NCBI RefSeq assembly: GCF_015627175.1
Contig: NZ_VTDQ01000004.1
Location: 99,452 to 163,451 of the forward strand
Reading direction: 5' to 3'
DNA: 64,000 nucleotides
DNA from: Acinetobacter pollinis
Lineage (GTDB): Bacteria; Pseudomonadota; Gammaproteobacteria; Pseudomonadales; Moraxellaceae
In this document: piece after piece, positions 46,054-56,617 of the stretch
Position numbering within the stretch: position 1 is the first letter of the stretch
How the letters are laid out: each line of letters starts with the position of its first letter
Made by a program: the position numbers and the translations under genes
Notes under the pieces: model-generated
The model's database searches: none
What the model was told of the DNA's origin: nothing
The model's input: the letters and a program-made list of their open reading frames with translations, nothing else

Positions 46054-46596
46054 AAATCTAAACCTATAATTAGTTATAAGTGGTTATTTATTATAACATA
46101 TTTAAAATAATTGATGTTATTTTATACTTGTAAAAACTCCACCTAAACAGGCTCTAGGGCAACGACTTTAAATGTAAATTTAATGCCTAGTATCTGTTAT
46201 AGCCACTGTCAAAAGTGGCTTTTTTAAGCATCTAAATTATTGAAATGGATTAACTGGTTTGAAATAGGATTTTTTTGTATTTTTCACTCTTTGAAAAACA
46301 GGTTTTTTTTGTGAAATTGACTTTAAATTTACCTTTAGTTTTTTACTGCACTTTTAGGGTAGTGGATTTGTCACTTGGTTAGATGCTAAATCATGGAAAG
46401 TATATTCAATCGTCACGGTTTACTTTATGGTTGCCAGTGGTGGTTATGCTAAAATTAGGCTTGAAATCTATTCCTAGATATGGATTTGAAATCCAATATT
46501 AACAATATAAGAAACCTTGTATAGTTATGTGTATAGTAGTATTTTTTAAATATAATAAATTAAATTAAAACAATTATTTATTACTCTAGTTTGGTA
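46054..46596. other. Right end of element B with terminator and arm-type sites
   Basis: No gene. AGCCACT/AGTGGCT (46,201-46,220) followed by five T is a terminator-like hairpin. TGTATAGT occurs at 46,518 and 46,530 (12-bp spacing), the same arrangement as at the left end. The 20 bp before the att copy (TTATTACTCTAGTT) match the sequence before the second att copy. Confidence 0.55.
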
Positions 46597-46605
46597 GACG
46601 CCATC
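46597..46605. other. Third, degenerate attachment site
   Basis: GACGCCATC matches the second site; the following CTCCACCAAAT is lost. The next 85 bp again resemble the sequence after the second site, including the terminator near 46,645-46,682. Confidence 0.65.
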
Positions 46606-46790
46606 ACTTAAACTTATATGCTCTAATATGAAAAATGTAAGTTATAAAGCCTTGATTCTTAACGGATTGAGGCTTTTTTTATGCCTAAGCATAGTGTTAT
46701 ACGCACAAATATAGCTTTATATAGTATTACCTAGCTTGTATCCATGCGTGTATCCTTTCATATTTATTGAAACCGCTGTGATACAAGAAA

Positions 46791-47074
46791 ATGGAAAGTT
46801 CAGATATAAAAAGACGTCTATTATCTGACACCATCCTAGAAAGCCTTGAGCCTGAGAATAAAAGTTATCGGAAACTAGACGGCAAAACGGTTAAAAGAAC
46901 GGTAACAAGTCGTGGCAAAGCAAATATAAGAAACCATGTGGTAAGTGGTCATAGCTAGCTATTGGTGGCTATCCTGAAATAGGCGGGCAGCTTGCAAGAA
47001 AGAAAGCACAAGACTTCATTACAGATATTGGTAGGGGTGAAAATGAAACCCTTACCAAGGATTTTTTATCCTAA
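46791..47074 (+). pseudogene. Remnant of a third integrase
   Basis: An ATG at 46,791 begins MESSDIKRRLLSDTILESLE, clearly related to SDTVLIALEPEDKDYR of integrase B. After about 55 codons it hits a TAG, and the frame shifts to LAIGGYPEIGGQLARKKAQD, matching LGLGSFNEVGGKLARKKAD. It then stops at 47,074. The rest of this element is missing. TGTATCC pairs (46,737 and 46,749, again 12 bp apart) precede it. Confidence 0.85.
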
Positions 47075-47128
47075 TATAATGAAAGTTAACAATACTAATT
47101 TATGTTATTGTAATGAATTATAATATTT

Positions 47129-47377
47129 CTAGGTTTCTATTCTTCTGGTATTGAATACTATGTCTTTAATACAATATTTAACGTGGTCTATAATAATATT
47201 TTTTCCAATAGTTGCATCATCAAATTGATCATATAGTTTAGGATCAAGTATCTCGCTAGTATTTTTATTTATCCATAAAAAATAAGAAAACTCTTGATGA
47301 TGGTAAGGATATTTTTCTTCAACTTTTTTAATATGTAAATCGATTTTATGATTTGAACTTAGTATTATAAACCGCAC
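47129..47377 (-). CDS. Unknown 82-aa protein
   Basis: A short ORF without recognised family, rich in Ile, Lys and Asp. No clear ribosome site. It lies between the integrase remnant and pcaU and may be a leftover of the third element. Confidence 0.35.
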   Translation of the reverse strand: MRFIILSSNHKIDLHIKKVEEKYPYHHQEFSYFLWINKNTSEILDPKLYDQFDDATIGKNIIIDHVKYCIKDIVFNTRRIET

Positions 47378-47511
47378 TTGAAATATTCCAAAAAATTACT
47401 CAAACAGCTCATCAAAAATCTTAATATGATTTTTAGATTTATCTTTACATTTTTTGTAATAATTGTGATTAATTTTACATATATAAATGTTGTTATAGAA
47501 TAAATTATCTA

Positions 47512-48348
47512 TTAAAGAATATTGCGTAACTCTCTTGATGTTTCTTCAAGTAAAGGCAGAATCTCTTTGACTAAGTATGCTTCAGTGGTTCTTGTGGTGG
47601 GTGAAACAATGTTTAAAGCAGCAATTACTTTGGAGTATTGGTCACAAATTGGAACGGCAACAGCATGTATACCCAGTTCATGTTCTTCACTCGAATAACA
47701 CCAACCTTTTTCTTTAATTTCAAATAATAACGCTAAAAAATCATTATGGTTTGTATAAGTGTATTTAGTTAATCGTTTGAGAGGATATTGTTTTAGCCAT
47801 TCATGTTGTTCTTCCTCTGTTAAGTTTGCTAATAAAATTTTACCTGCAGATGTAGCATGGGCAGGTAACCGATTCCCTAAGTGTAATCCGTAAGGATTAA
47901 CACGATCGGTTTGTTGATGAGATGAACTTCGAGCGATAGTAATTGCTTCATAATTATCTAATACCATTACAGAATAGATAAGAGAAGTCTGTCTAGTTAA
48001 TAAATTAAGTAAGGGCTGTGATATTTTAGGAAGTTGAGCTGCTCCAAGATATGATCCTGATAACTTTAGAACTTTGGGAGATAGATAAAAGTAGTGCCCA
48101 TCAAACTCTAGATAGCCTAAATACTCTAATGTCAGCAGATGACGACGTGCTGCTGCTCGTGTCATGCCAGTTTTTTCGGCTGCCATTGTAATATTTAAAC
48201 GATGGCGATCAGTTCCAAAACTATCTAAAATTGATAAACCTTTACTTAGACCAGCAATAAAATCTTCATGACGAATGGTTTTTTTATTTGTTGGATTAAG
48301 ACGTATTTGATCTCCTTTAGTTAATTTTTTATTCATAACTTTTTTCAA
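47512..48348 (-). CDS. pcaU: IclR-family regulator of the pca-qui operon, PcaU
   Basis: 278 aa. N-terminal winged helix (ITMAAEKTGMTRAAARRHLL) and C-terminal effector domain (LPAHATSAGKILLANLTEEE, then SSEEHELGIHAVAVPI). In Acinetobacter PcaU activates pcaIJFBDKCHG-quiBCXA when protocatechuate is present. It is divergent from pcaI with 276 bp between, holding the three-repeat operator. The first in-frame ATG is used; a second Met five residues on is possible. Confidence 0.93.
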   Translation of the reverse strand: MKKVMNKKLTKGDQIRLNPTNKKTIRHEDFIAGLSKGLSILDSFGTDRHRLNITMAAEKTGMTRAAARRHLLTLEYLGYLEFDGHYFYLSPKVLKLSGSYLGAAQLPKISQPLLNLLTRQTSLIYSVMVLDNYEAITIARSSSHQQTDRVNPYGLHLGNRLPAHATSAGKILLANLTEEEQHEWLKQYPLKRLTKYTYTNHNDFLALLFEIKEKGWCYSSEEHELGIHAVAVPICDQYSKVIAALNIVSPTTRTTEAYLVKEILPLLEETSRELRNIL

Positions 48349-48407
48349 TCCATGAAAGTGAAGGGGGTATATAGAATAATCCTAAATAAACAGAATTAAG
48401 CATGTTT

Positions 48408-48444
48408 TGTTCGATGATCGAACATAATGTTTTGAGATCGAACA
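48408..48444. promoter_or_regulatory. PcaU operator: palindrome plus third half-site
   Basis: TGTTCGATGATCGAACA (48,408-48,424) is a palindrome; a third copy ATCGAACA lies at 48,437-48,444, exactly 20 bp after the second half-site. Three such repeats are the known operator design of PcaU in ADP1. Confidence 0.88.
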
Positions 48445-48624
48445 AAATAGAAATATCTCCTCTAGAAGTTTACTCCAAAATTATAAAAAATATTCAAAGA
48501 TAAGGACGCAAATACTCTTCATAGAGCATAGTGCAAGATTCATATAATTTTACTTATTGAAATATAAGTATTTTCTTTTATTTTAAATTTGCTAGATGCA
48601 TATTTGCACATTGGAGTTATCTAA

Positions 48625-49284
48625 ATGATAGATAAAAGTGCAGTGAACTTAAAGGAAGCACTTGCCCAAATCAAAGATGGTTCAACCATTCTGATAGGTG
48701 GCTTTGGAACTGCGGGTCAACCTGCAGAACTCATTGATGGATTGATTGAACTGGGTCGAAAGGATCTGACAATCGTAAGTAATAATGCAGGAAATGGGGA
48801 ATATGGTTTAGCAAAACTACTCAAAGCAGGAGCAGTTAAGAAAATTATATGCTCGTTTCCTCGTCAGTCTGATTCATATGTTTTTGATGAACTCTATAGA
48901 GCAGGGAAAATTGAACTTGAGATTGTTCCTCAAGGTAATTTGGCATGTCGTATCCAAGCAGCGGGTATGGGATTAGGGCCAATTTATACCCCTACTGGGT
49001 TTGGCACATTATTGGCAGAGGGTAAACCTACACTGAGTTATGAAAATAAAGACTATATTTTAGAGACTCCAATTAAAGCAGATTTTGCCTTAATCAAAGC
49101 ATATAAAGGGGATCGTTGGGGTAACTTAGTTTACAGAAAATCAGCACGTAATTTTGGACCGATCATGGCAATGGCTGCAAATGTAACAATTGCGCAGGTT
49201 AGTGAAGTTGTCGATTTAGGCCAGATTGATCCAGAAGTAATTGTAACACCAGGGATTTTTGTTCAATACGTGGTGAAAGTATAA
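48625..49284 (+). CDS. pcaI: 3-oxoadipate CoA-transferase subunit A
   Basis: PcaI and PcaJ move CoA from succinyl-CoA to 3-oxoadipate. The 219-aa product has the family I CoA-transferase alpha pattern: ILIGGFGTAGQPAELIDGL and NNAGNGEYGLAKLLKAG, later VYRKSARNFGPIMAMAA. GGAG stands before the ATG. First gene of the pca-qui operon. Confidence 0.95.
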   Translation: MIDKSAVNLKEALAQIKDGSTILIGGFGTAGQPAELIDGLIELGRKDLTIVSNNAGNGEYGLAKLLKAGAVKKIICSFPRQSDSYVFDELYRAGKIELEIVPQGNLACRIQAAGMGLGPIYTPTGFGTLLAEGKPTLSYENKDYILETPIKADFALIKAYKGDRWGNLVYRKSARNFGPIMAMAANVTIAQVSEVVDLGQIDPEVIVTPGIFVQYVVKV

Positions 49285-49301
49285 AAGCAGGGAGCTTTAA
49301 T

Positions 49302-49970
49302 ATGAGTTATGAAAAACTTAGCCGTGATGCTATTGCACAGCGTGTTGCACAGGATATTCCTGAAGGTTCATACGTCAATTTAGGTATTGGATTACCAACG
49401 AAAATATCTAGTTATTTGCCTAGCGATAAAGATATTTTCTTACATTCAGAAAATGGTTTATTGGCCTTTGGCCCTCCGCCTGCGAGTGGAGATGAAGATC
49501 CTGAGCTTATTAATGCAGGTAAAGAGTTTGTAACCATGCTTAAAGGCGGAAGTTTTTTTCATCATGGAGACTCTTTTGCAATGATGCGTGGTGCTCATTT
49601 AGATATTTGTGTTTTAGGTGCATTTCAGGTGGCTGTAAATGGAGATCTTGCGAACTGGCATACTGGTGCACCCGATGCAATTCCTTCGGTGGGTGGGGCA
49701 ATGGATTTGGCTGTTGGAGCAAAAAAAGTATTTGTAACGACAGATCATCTTACTAAGAAGGGTGAGTCTAAAATTGTTACCTCTTTGACTTATCCAGCAA
49801 CAGGAAAAAATTGTGTAGATCGTATTTATACCGACCTCTGTGTTATGGATGTGACGTCAGAAGGATTAAAAGTAATTGAAAAGGTAGATGGTTTAAGTTT
49901 CGAAGAGCTACAGCGTCTAACAGATGCGCCATTAATTGATGCAACTGAATCGGAAGGATCGACTACATGA
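49302..49970 (+). CDS. pcaJ: 3-oxoadipate CoA-transferase subunit B
   Basis: 222 aa beta subunit; the catalytic Glu lies in LHSENGLLAFGP, preceded by YVNLGIGLPTKISSYL. GGGAG precedes the ATG. The stop overlaps the pcaF start by 4 bp. Confidence 0.95.
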   Translation: MSYEKLSRDAIAQRVAQDIPEGSYVNLGIGLPTKISSYLPSDKDIFLHSENGLLAFGPPPASGDEDPELINAGKEFVTMLKGGSFFHHGDSFAMMRGAHLDICVLGAFQVAVNGDLANWHTGAPDAIPSVGGAMDLAVGAKKVFVTTDHLTKKGESKIVTSLTYPATGKNCVDRIYTDLCVMDVTSEGLKVIEKVDGLSFEELQRLTDAPLIDATESEGSTT

Positions 49971-51178
49971 AAAATGCATATATTGTCGATGCTGTACGTA
50001 CGCCATTTGGACGTTATGGTGGGGGGCTTGCGTCTATACGTGCAGATGATTTAGGTGCAATCCCTATTTCTGCATTAATGGAGCGACATAAGAATGTAGA
50101 TTGGTCACAAGTAGATGATGTGATCTACGGATGTGCCAATCAGGCAGGTGAAGATAATCGAAATGTAGGACGTATGTCTGCATTATTGGCAGGTTTACCT
50201 CCTTGTGTTCCAGCAACTACAGTAAATCGCCTATGTGGGTCATCGCTAGATGCAATTGCAATTGCTTCACGCATGATAAAAACAAATGAAGCACATCTCG
50301 TAATTGCTGGTGGCGTAGAAAGTATGACTCGTGCACCTTATGTGATGGGTAAGTCGGAGACACCATTTGCACGTTCGCAAATAATTGAAGATACCACGAT
50401 GGGATGGCGATTCATTAACTCAAAGTTTAAGGCAATGTATGGAACAGAAACTATGCCCGAGACTGCTGAGAATGTTGCAGTTCAATTTAATATTAATCGT
50501 GAAGATCAAGACCGTTTCGCTTATCAAAGTCAAAAACGTACAGCAGACGCACAAGCTCGCAACTATTTTGTCAAAGAAATTGTGCCAGTAAACATTCAAC
50601 CGCGTAAGGGGAATACGATTGTAATTGATTCTGATGAGCACCCCCGTCCAACAACGACCTTAGAAGGGTTATCGAAACTTAAAGCTATTGTCAAAGCAGA
50701 GGGTACGGTAACTGCTGGGAATGCATCTGGAATTAATGATGGCGCTGCGGCTTTGCTTATCGCATCTGAAGAGGCTGTTGAAAAATACCATCTTAAACCG
50801 CGTGCCAGAATTATTGCATCGACTACAGTGGGTATTGAGCCGAGTATCATGGGATTTGCACCAGCACTTGCGATAAAAAAATTACTCAAGCAAGTGGATA
50901 TGACCCTTGATCAAATAGATGTGATTGAACTAAATGAGGCATTTGCAGCACAAGCTTTAGCATGCACTCGAGATTTAGGTTTGAAAGACGACGATTTACG
51001 TGTGAATCCCAATGGTGGTGCAATCGCTTTAGGCCATCCATTGGGTGCTTCAGGCGCACGCTTGGTACTGACAGCATTAAATCAGCTTGAACAAAGCAAT
51101 GGGCGCTATGCACTGTGTTCGATGTGTATTGGTGTAGGGCAGGGAATTGCCTTAATGATTGAAAGGACAGTTGAATAA
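49967..51178 (+). CDS. pcaF: 3-oxoadipyl-CoA thiolase
   Basis: Cleaves 3-oxoadipyl-CoA to succinyl-CoA and acetyl-CoA, the last step of the pathway. Thiolase motifs: nucleophile Cys in [11 protein letters not shown] (about residue 90), [20 protein letters not shown] near 340-360 and [10 protein letters not shown] near 385. 403 aa is normal. Confidence 0.96.
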   Translation: MKNAYIVDAVRTPFGRYGGGLASIRADDLGAIPISALMERHKNVDWSQVDDVIYGCANQAGEDNRNVGRMSALLAGLPPCVPATTVNRLCGSSLDAIAIASRMIKTNEAHLVIAGGVESMTRAPYVMGKSETPFARSQIIEDTTMGWRFINSKFKAMYGTETMPETAENVAVQFNINREDQDRFAYQSQKRTADAQARNYFVKEIVPVNIQPRKGNTIVIDSDEHPRPTTTLEGLSKLKAIVKAEGTVTAGNASGINDGAAALLIASEEAVEKYHLKPRARIIASTTVGIEPSIMGFAPALAIKKLLKQVDMTLDQIDVIELNEAFAAQALACTRDLGLKDDDLRVNPNGGAIALGHPLGASGARLVLTALNQLEQSNGRYALCSMCIGVGQGIALMIERTVE

Positions 51179-51194
51179 ACAAAAGGAAGTGATT

Positions 51195-52544
51195 ATGCGC
51201 CAGCTCTATGCCAGCCTATTTTATCAGAACAAGGTCGTTGATATTTTTAGCGATCGTGCTTTGATATCTTATCTCATCGATGTCGAAGTTGCCTTAGCAG
51301 AGGCACAGGCTGAACTTAATATTATTCCAATAAGTGCGAGTAATACCATTCAACACGTGGGTTTAACTGCTTTAGATAAAATAAGTTTTGATGATTTAAC
51401 TGTTGCTATAGGGCTTGCAGGTAATGTCGTTATTCCTTTTGTTAAGCAATTTACAGCGCTTGTAAAAGAAGTAGATGAAGAGGCATCTCGCTATGTGCAT
51501 TGGGGTGCAACAAGTCAGGATATTCTAGATACGGCTTGCATTTTACAATGTCGAGATGCACTCGAAATAATTAAATCAATTCTCTTAAAATGCTATCAAA
51601 CCTCTCTTTTCCAAGCGGATCAATATCGTAGTCAAGTGATGATGGGAAGAACATGGTTACAGCAGGCACTTCCCATTACTTTAGGACATAAGTTTGCACG
51701 TTGGGCTTCTGCATTTAAACGTAATTTAGATCGCATCGAAGAGATTGAAAAAAGGGTTTTTGTCGCGCAGTTAGGCGGTGCAGTAGGTTCATTAGCATAT
51801 TTAGGGAAAGATGGGACAGTCGTTGTTCAAACTTTTGCGCAAAAACTACAGTTGTCTCCTCCTGTCTGTACATGGCACGGTGAGCGAGATCGAATTGTTG
51901 AAATTGGCAGCATTCTGGCATTGATTACAGGCAATCTTGGCAAAATGGCCCGAGATTGGTCGTTACTCATGCAAACTGAAATTTCTGAAGTTTTAGAGCC
52001 CTCAGCTCAAGGTCGGGGTGGCTCTTCAACTATGCCACATAAGCGTAACCCTGTGGCTGCTGCATCAGTACTTGCTGCTGCAAACCTTGTTCCAGCATTA
52101 ATGTCGAGCCTCTATCAAAGTATGATACATGAGCATGAGCGTGGCTTAGGTGGATGGCATGCAGAATGGTTGTCTTTACCTGAAATATTTAAGCTAACTG
52201 CAGGTGCATTAGAACAAACCTTTGCTGTTCTCAAAGATATGGAAATAGATGTCGAACACATGCATTTAAATCTTGAGCGTACAAATGGTTTAGTGATGGC
52301 TGAAGCGGTGATGATGGCTTTAGCACCTTCACTTGGCCGCTTAAACGCGCATCATATTGTTGAAAAAGCATGCCAGCAAGCAGTTGCAGAGGGTATTCAT
52401 TTGAAAACTATTATTTCTCAGATGGACGCAGTCAAAGCGCACTTTAGTGATCATCAGATTAATGAAATATTCGATCCGACATCTTATTTAGGGAATATTC
52501 AAGACCAAATTGATGCCGTCTTGCAAGAAGCAAAGGAAGAATAA
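51195..52544 (+). CDS. pcaB: 3-carboxy-cis,cis-muconate cycloisomerase
   Basis: Fumarase/aspartase-superfamily enzyme that lactonises carboxymuconate. The signature GRGGSSTMPHKRNPVAA is near residue 275. AAGGAAG precedes the ATG at 51,195 (MRQLYASLFYQN); an upstream TTG frame overlaps pcaF and is rejected. 449 aa. Confidence 0.95.
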   Translation: MRQLYASLFYQNKVVDIFSDRALISYLIDVEVALAEAQAELNIIPISASNTIQHVGLTALDKISFDDLTVAIGLAGNVVIPFVKQFTALVKEVDEEASRYVHWGATSQDILDTACILQCRDALEIIKSILLKCYQTSLFQADQYRSQVMMGRTWLQQALPITLGHKFARWASAFKRNLDRIEEIEKRVFVAQLGGAVGSLAYLGKDGTVVVQTFAQKLQLSPPVCTWHGERDRIVEIGSILALITGNLGKMARDWSLLMQTEISEVLEPSAQGRGGSSTMPHKRNPVAAASVLAAANLVPALMSSLYQSMIHEHERGLGGWHAEWLSLPEIFKLTAGALEQTFAVLKDMEIDVEHMHLNLERTNGLVMAEAVMMALAPSLGRLNAHHIVEKACQQAVAEGIHLKTIISQMDAVKAHFSDHQINEIFDPTSYLGNIQDQIDAVLQEAKEE

Positions 52545-52545
52545 A

Positions 52546-53349
52546 ATGAATTATAAAAATGAGCATATTCAAGTGGTAAGTCGGGCAGGAAAAATACTTG
52601 CAGTACAAATGGTTGGAAAAAGTACAGCGCCTACAATTATGTTTTCAAATTCATTGGGTACAGATCATGCAATGTGGCAATCACAAGTTGCGCAATTGAA
52701 ACAAACCTATCAGATCATTACTTACGATACACGTGGACATGGGAAAAGTGAGGTTGCTAAAAGCACTCGGTTAAAAGACTTAGCTGAAGATGTCATTGAT
52801 ATTCTTAATGCACTTGAGATTAAGAATGTACACTTTTGTGGTATTTCGATGGGAGGATTAACTGCACTGTGGTTAGGTGTCTATCAGGCTGAACGTTTCC
52901 ATAGCATTACCGTCGCTAACTCGGCAGCTAAAATCTGGAATGAAGAGGGATGGAATACACGTGCAGATGATGTTGAACGTCATGGTTTAGGTAGTTTAGT
53001 TGCATCGACACATCAACGTTGGTTTAGTGATAGTTTTGACTATAAACATGATGATGTCGCACAGATCGCAATTCAAAGTTTAAAAGATACAAATCCTCAA
53101 GGGTATGCCGATGCATGCCGTGTCTTAGCAAGAGCAAATCTTCAAGATAATATTTCTGTTATTTCTATTCCAACACTGATTATTGCTGGCAAAACGGATC
53201 CTGTAACAACGATTAACGATGCAACATTCATGCACGAACATATTGTAGGAAGTCAGTTGTATTTGATAGATGCATCTCACCTTTCTAATGTTGAGCAACC
53301 TGAATGTTTTACTCGCGCCTTAGATAGTTTTATTAAATCTATTCAGTAA
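52546..53349 (+). CDS. pcaD: 3-oxoadipate enol-lactonase
   Basis: Alpha/beta hydrolase that opens the enol-lactone. Nucleophile elbow CGISMGGLTALW (Ser near residue 105), YDTRGHGKSE near 62, and His in DASHLSNVEQPE near 244. AAGGAAG precedes the ATG, one base after the pcaB stop. 267 aa. Confidence 0.94.
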   Translation: MNYKNEHIQVVSRAGKILAVQMVGKSTAPTIMFSNSLGTDHAMWQSQVAQLKQTYQIITYDTRGHGKSEVAKSTRLKDLAEDVIDILNALEIKNVHFCGISMGGLTALWLGVYQAERFHSITVANSAAKIWNEEGWNTRADDVERHGLGSLVASTHQRWFSDSFDYKHDDVAQIAIQSLKDTNPQGYADACRVLARANLQDNISVISIPTLIIAGKTDPVTTINDATFMHEHIVGSQLYLIDASHLSNVEQPECFTRALDSFIKSIQ

Positions 53350-53388
53350 CTTCTCAAATGAAAAGGACTTTAAGCCAAGGAGGCAAGG

Positions 53389-54741
53389 ATGTCCAAGGAT
53401 TATAATGCGCAAGGTCATAGTTTAGATGCTCAAGCACTTATTAATAATGCTCCATTTAGTAGATATCAGTGGCTCATCGCAATAATTTGTTTCTCTATTG
53501 TATTTGTTGACGGTATTGATACTGCGGCAATGGGATTTATCGCACCTGCATTGGCACAAGATTGGGGAATAGACCGTTCTGAGCTTGGCCCTGTAATGAG
53601 TGCTGCATTGGGTGGAATGATTGTAGGTGCATTGGTTTCAGGCCCAATGGCTGATCGTTTTGGGCGTAAAATTATCTTAGCTTTGTCGATGCTCATGTTT
53701 GGTGGTTTTACCTTGGCATGTGCATATGCTTCGAATTTAGAGAGCTTGGTTATTTTTCGTTTTTTAACTGGTATTGGTTTAGGTGCAGCAATGCCGAATA
53801 CCACTACACTTTTTTCTGAATATTGCCCAACACGTATGCGTTCATTTTTAGTTACCTGTATGTTTTGTGGTTATAACTTAGGAATGGCAATCGGTGGCTT
53901 TTTAAGTAGTTGGCTTATTCCAACTTTTGGATGGCATAGTTTATTTCTACTTGGAGGTTGGGCCCCACTATTTTTAATGTTGTTGGTAGTCTTTGTATTG
54001 CCTGAATCTTATCGTTTTTTAATTGTTAAGAATTATCCTGTAGAAAAAATTAAACATATTTTACAACGTATTGTGCCTGATCAAGTGCGTGACGTTAGAA
54101 ATTTTCATATTCCCCAAGAAAATATTGAATTAGCAAATAAACATAATGTTTTTGGTATGTTGTTTTCATCTAAATACATCAAAGGCACATTATTGCTTTG
54201 GCTGACTTATTTTATGGGGTTAGTCATGATTTATTTGCTCACGAGTTGGTTACCAACGCTTATGCATGAAACAGGAGCATCGCTTGAGCGTGCAGCATTT
54301 TTAGGTGGGTTATTCCAATTTGGTGGCGTAATAAGTGCTTTATTCATTGGTTGGGCAATGGATCGCTTTAATCCAAATCGTATTATTGCAGGCTTTTATT
54401 TGGCAGCAGGTCTTTTCGCAATTGTGGTTGGCCAAAGCTTAGGGAGTCCCACTTTACTGGCTCTATTTATCTTGTGTGCGGGTATTGCAGTCAATGGCGC
54501 ACAATCGGCAATGCCTGTTTTAAGTGCGCGATTTTATCCAACGCAATGTCGTGCGACAGGGGTGGCATGGATGTCAGGTATAGGGCGTTTTGGTGCAGTC
54601 TTTGGTGCTTGGATTGGTGCAGTACTTTTAGGAAACCATTGGTCATTTACCATGATTTTAAGCATGTTGATTATCCCAGCATCTACAGCAGCAATAGCAA
54701 TCTTTATTAAATCATTTGTTGCACATACCGATGCAAGTTAG
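53389..54741 (+). CDS. pcaK: 4-hydroxybenzoate/protocatechuate MFS transporter PcaK
   Basis: Aromatic acid:H+ symporter family, 12 helices. The conserved motif DGIDTAAMGFIAPALAQDWG lies in helix 1, and loop motif GPMADRFGRKIILA in the 2-3 loop. 450 aa is normal; AAGGAGG lies just before the ATG. It brings aromatic substrates in for this operon. Confidence 0.94.
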   Translation: MSKDYNAQGHSLDAQALINNAPFSRYQWLIAIICFSIVFVDGIDTAAMGFIAPALAQDWGIDRSELGPVMSAALGGMIVGALVSGPMADRFGRKIILALSMLMFGGFTLACAYASNLESLVIFRFLTGIGLGAAMPNTTTLFSEYCPTRMRSFLVTCMFCGYNLGMAIGGFLSSWLIPTFGWHSLFLLGGWAPLFLMLLVVFVLPESYRFLIVKNYPVEKIKHILQRIVPDQVRDVRNFHIPQENIELANKHNVFGMLFSSKYIKGTLLLWLTYFMGLVMIYLLTSWLPTLMHETGASLERAAFLGGLFQFGGVISALFIGWAMDRFNPNRIIAGFYLAAGLFAIVVGQSLGSPTLLALFILCAGIAVNGAQSAMPVLSARFYPTQCRATGVAWMSGIGRFGAVFGAWIGAVLLGNHWSFTMILSMLIIPASTAAIAIFIKSFVAHTDAS

Positions 54742-54756
54742 TGAGAGGTACATCTG

Positions 54757-55903
<1,147 letters not shown>

Positions 55904-55921
55904 AAAGATGGAGTTTACAGA

Positions 55922-56551
55922 ATGAATAATTGGAATATTCAAGAAATGAAAGAAACACCCTCTCAAACAGGTGGCCCTTATGTACATATTGGTCTATTGC
56001 CGAAACAGGCCAATATTGATGTATTTGCATATAACTATGACAACAATCTTGTACAGGACAAAACAGAAGGTCAGCCTATTCGTATAGAGGGTCAAGTATT
56101 TGATGGCTTAGGTTTACCTATGCGCGATGTATTACTAGAAATTTGGCAAGCCGATGCAAGTGGAGCTTACCCAAGTACAGCAGATATACAGGGCAAGCAA
56201 GCAGATCCTTACTTTGCTGGTTGGGGAAGAACTGGCGCAGATTTTAAAACTGGTTTTTGGCATTTTAATACGATTAAACCCGGTCAGGTGAAAGGACGAA
56301 AAGGTGTGCTACAAGCACCACATATTGCACTTATTATTTTCGCCAGAGGAATCAATGTTGGTTTGAATACCCGTATTTATTTTGATGATGAAATTCAAGC
56401 CAATCAAGAAGATCCTGTTTTAAATAGTATTGAATGGGCGACTCGCCGACAAACTTTAATTGCCAAGCGAGAAAACCATGAAAACGAGATTGTTTATCGA
56501 TTCGATATTTATATTCAGGGAGAACATGAAACTGTATTTTTTGATATTTAG
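55922..56551 (+). CDS. pcaG: Protocatechuate 3,4-dioxygenase alpha subunit
   Basis: 209 aa; starts with ETPSQTGGPYVHIGLLP, the alpha-subunit N-terminus, then RDVLLEIWQADASGAYPS and a jelly-roll that lacks the full iron-ligand set. It forms the heterodimer with PcaH. Confidence 0.96.
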   Translation: MNNWNIQEMKETPSQTGGPYVHIGLLPKQANIDVFAYNYDNNLVQDKTEGQPIRIEGQVFDGLGLPMRDVLLEIWQADASGAYPSTADIQGKQADPYFAGWGRTGADFKTGFWHFNTIKPGQVKGRKGVLQAPHIALIIFARGINVGLNTRIYFDDEIQANQEDPVLNSIEWATRRQTLIAKRENHENEIVYRFDIYIQGEHETVFFDI

Positions 56552-56617
56552 CTGATGGCATGAGAGCAAGCTTTATACATGAAGTATATCGCTTATTCAT
56601 TTTACAAGGATATGTAA

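Larger units (their letters stand above)
37172..46605. mobile_element. Element B: capsid-encoding satellite-like element (about 9.4 kb)
   Basis: Bounded by att-like copies at 37,172 and 46,597. Rightward: integrase, unknown protein, AlpA-like, HTH protein, Ash-like ORF with structured RNA, small protein and DUF3987 helicase/primase-like protein. Then an iteron-rich gap. Leftward: HTH protein, HK97-type capsid protein, prohead protease, small protein. No terminase large subunit, portal, tail or lysis genes are visible, and all genes look intact. This is the gene content of a phage satellite rather than of a full or decayed prophage. Confidence 0.75.
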
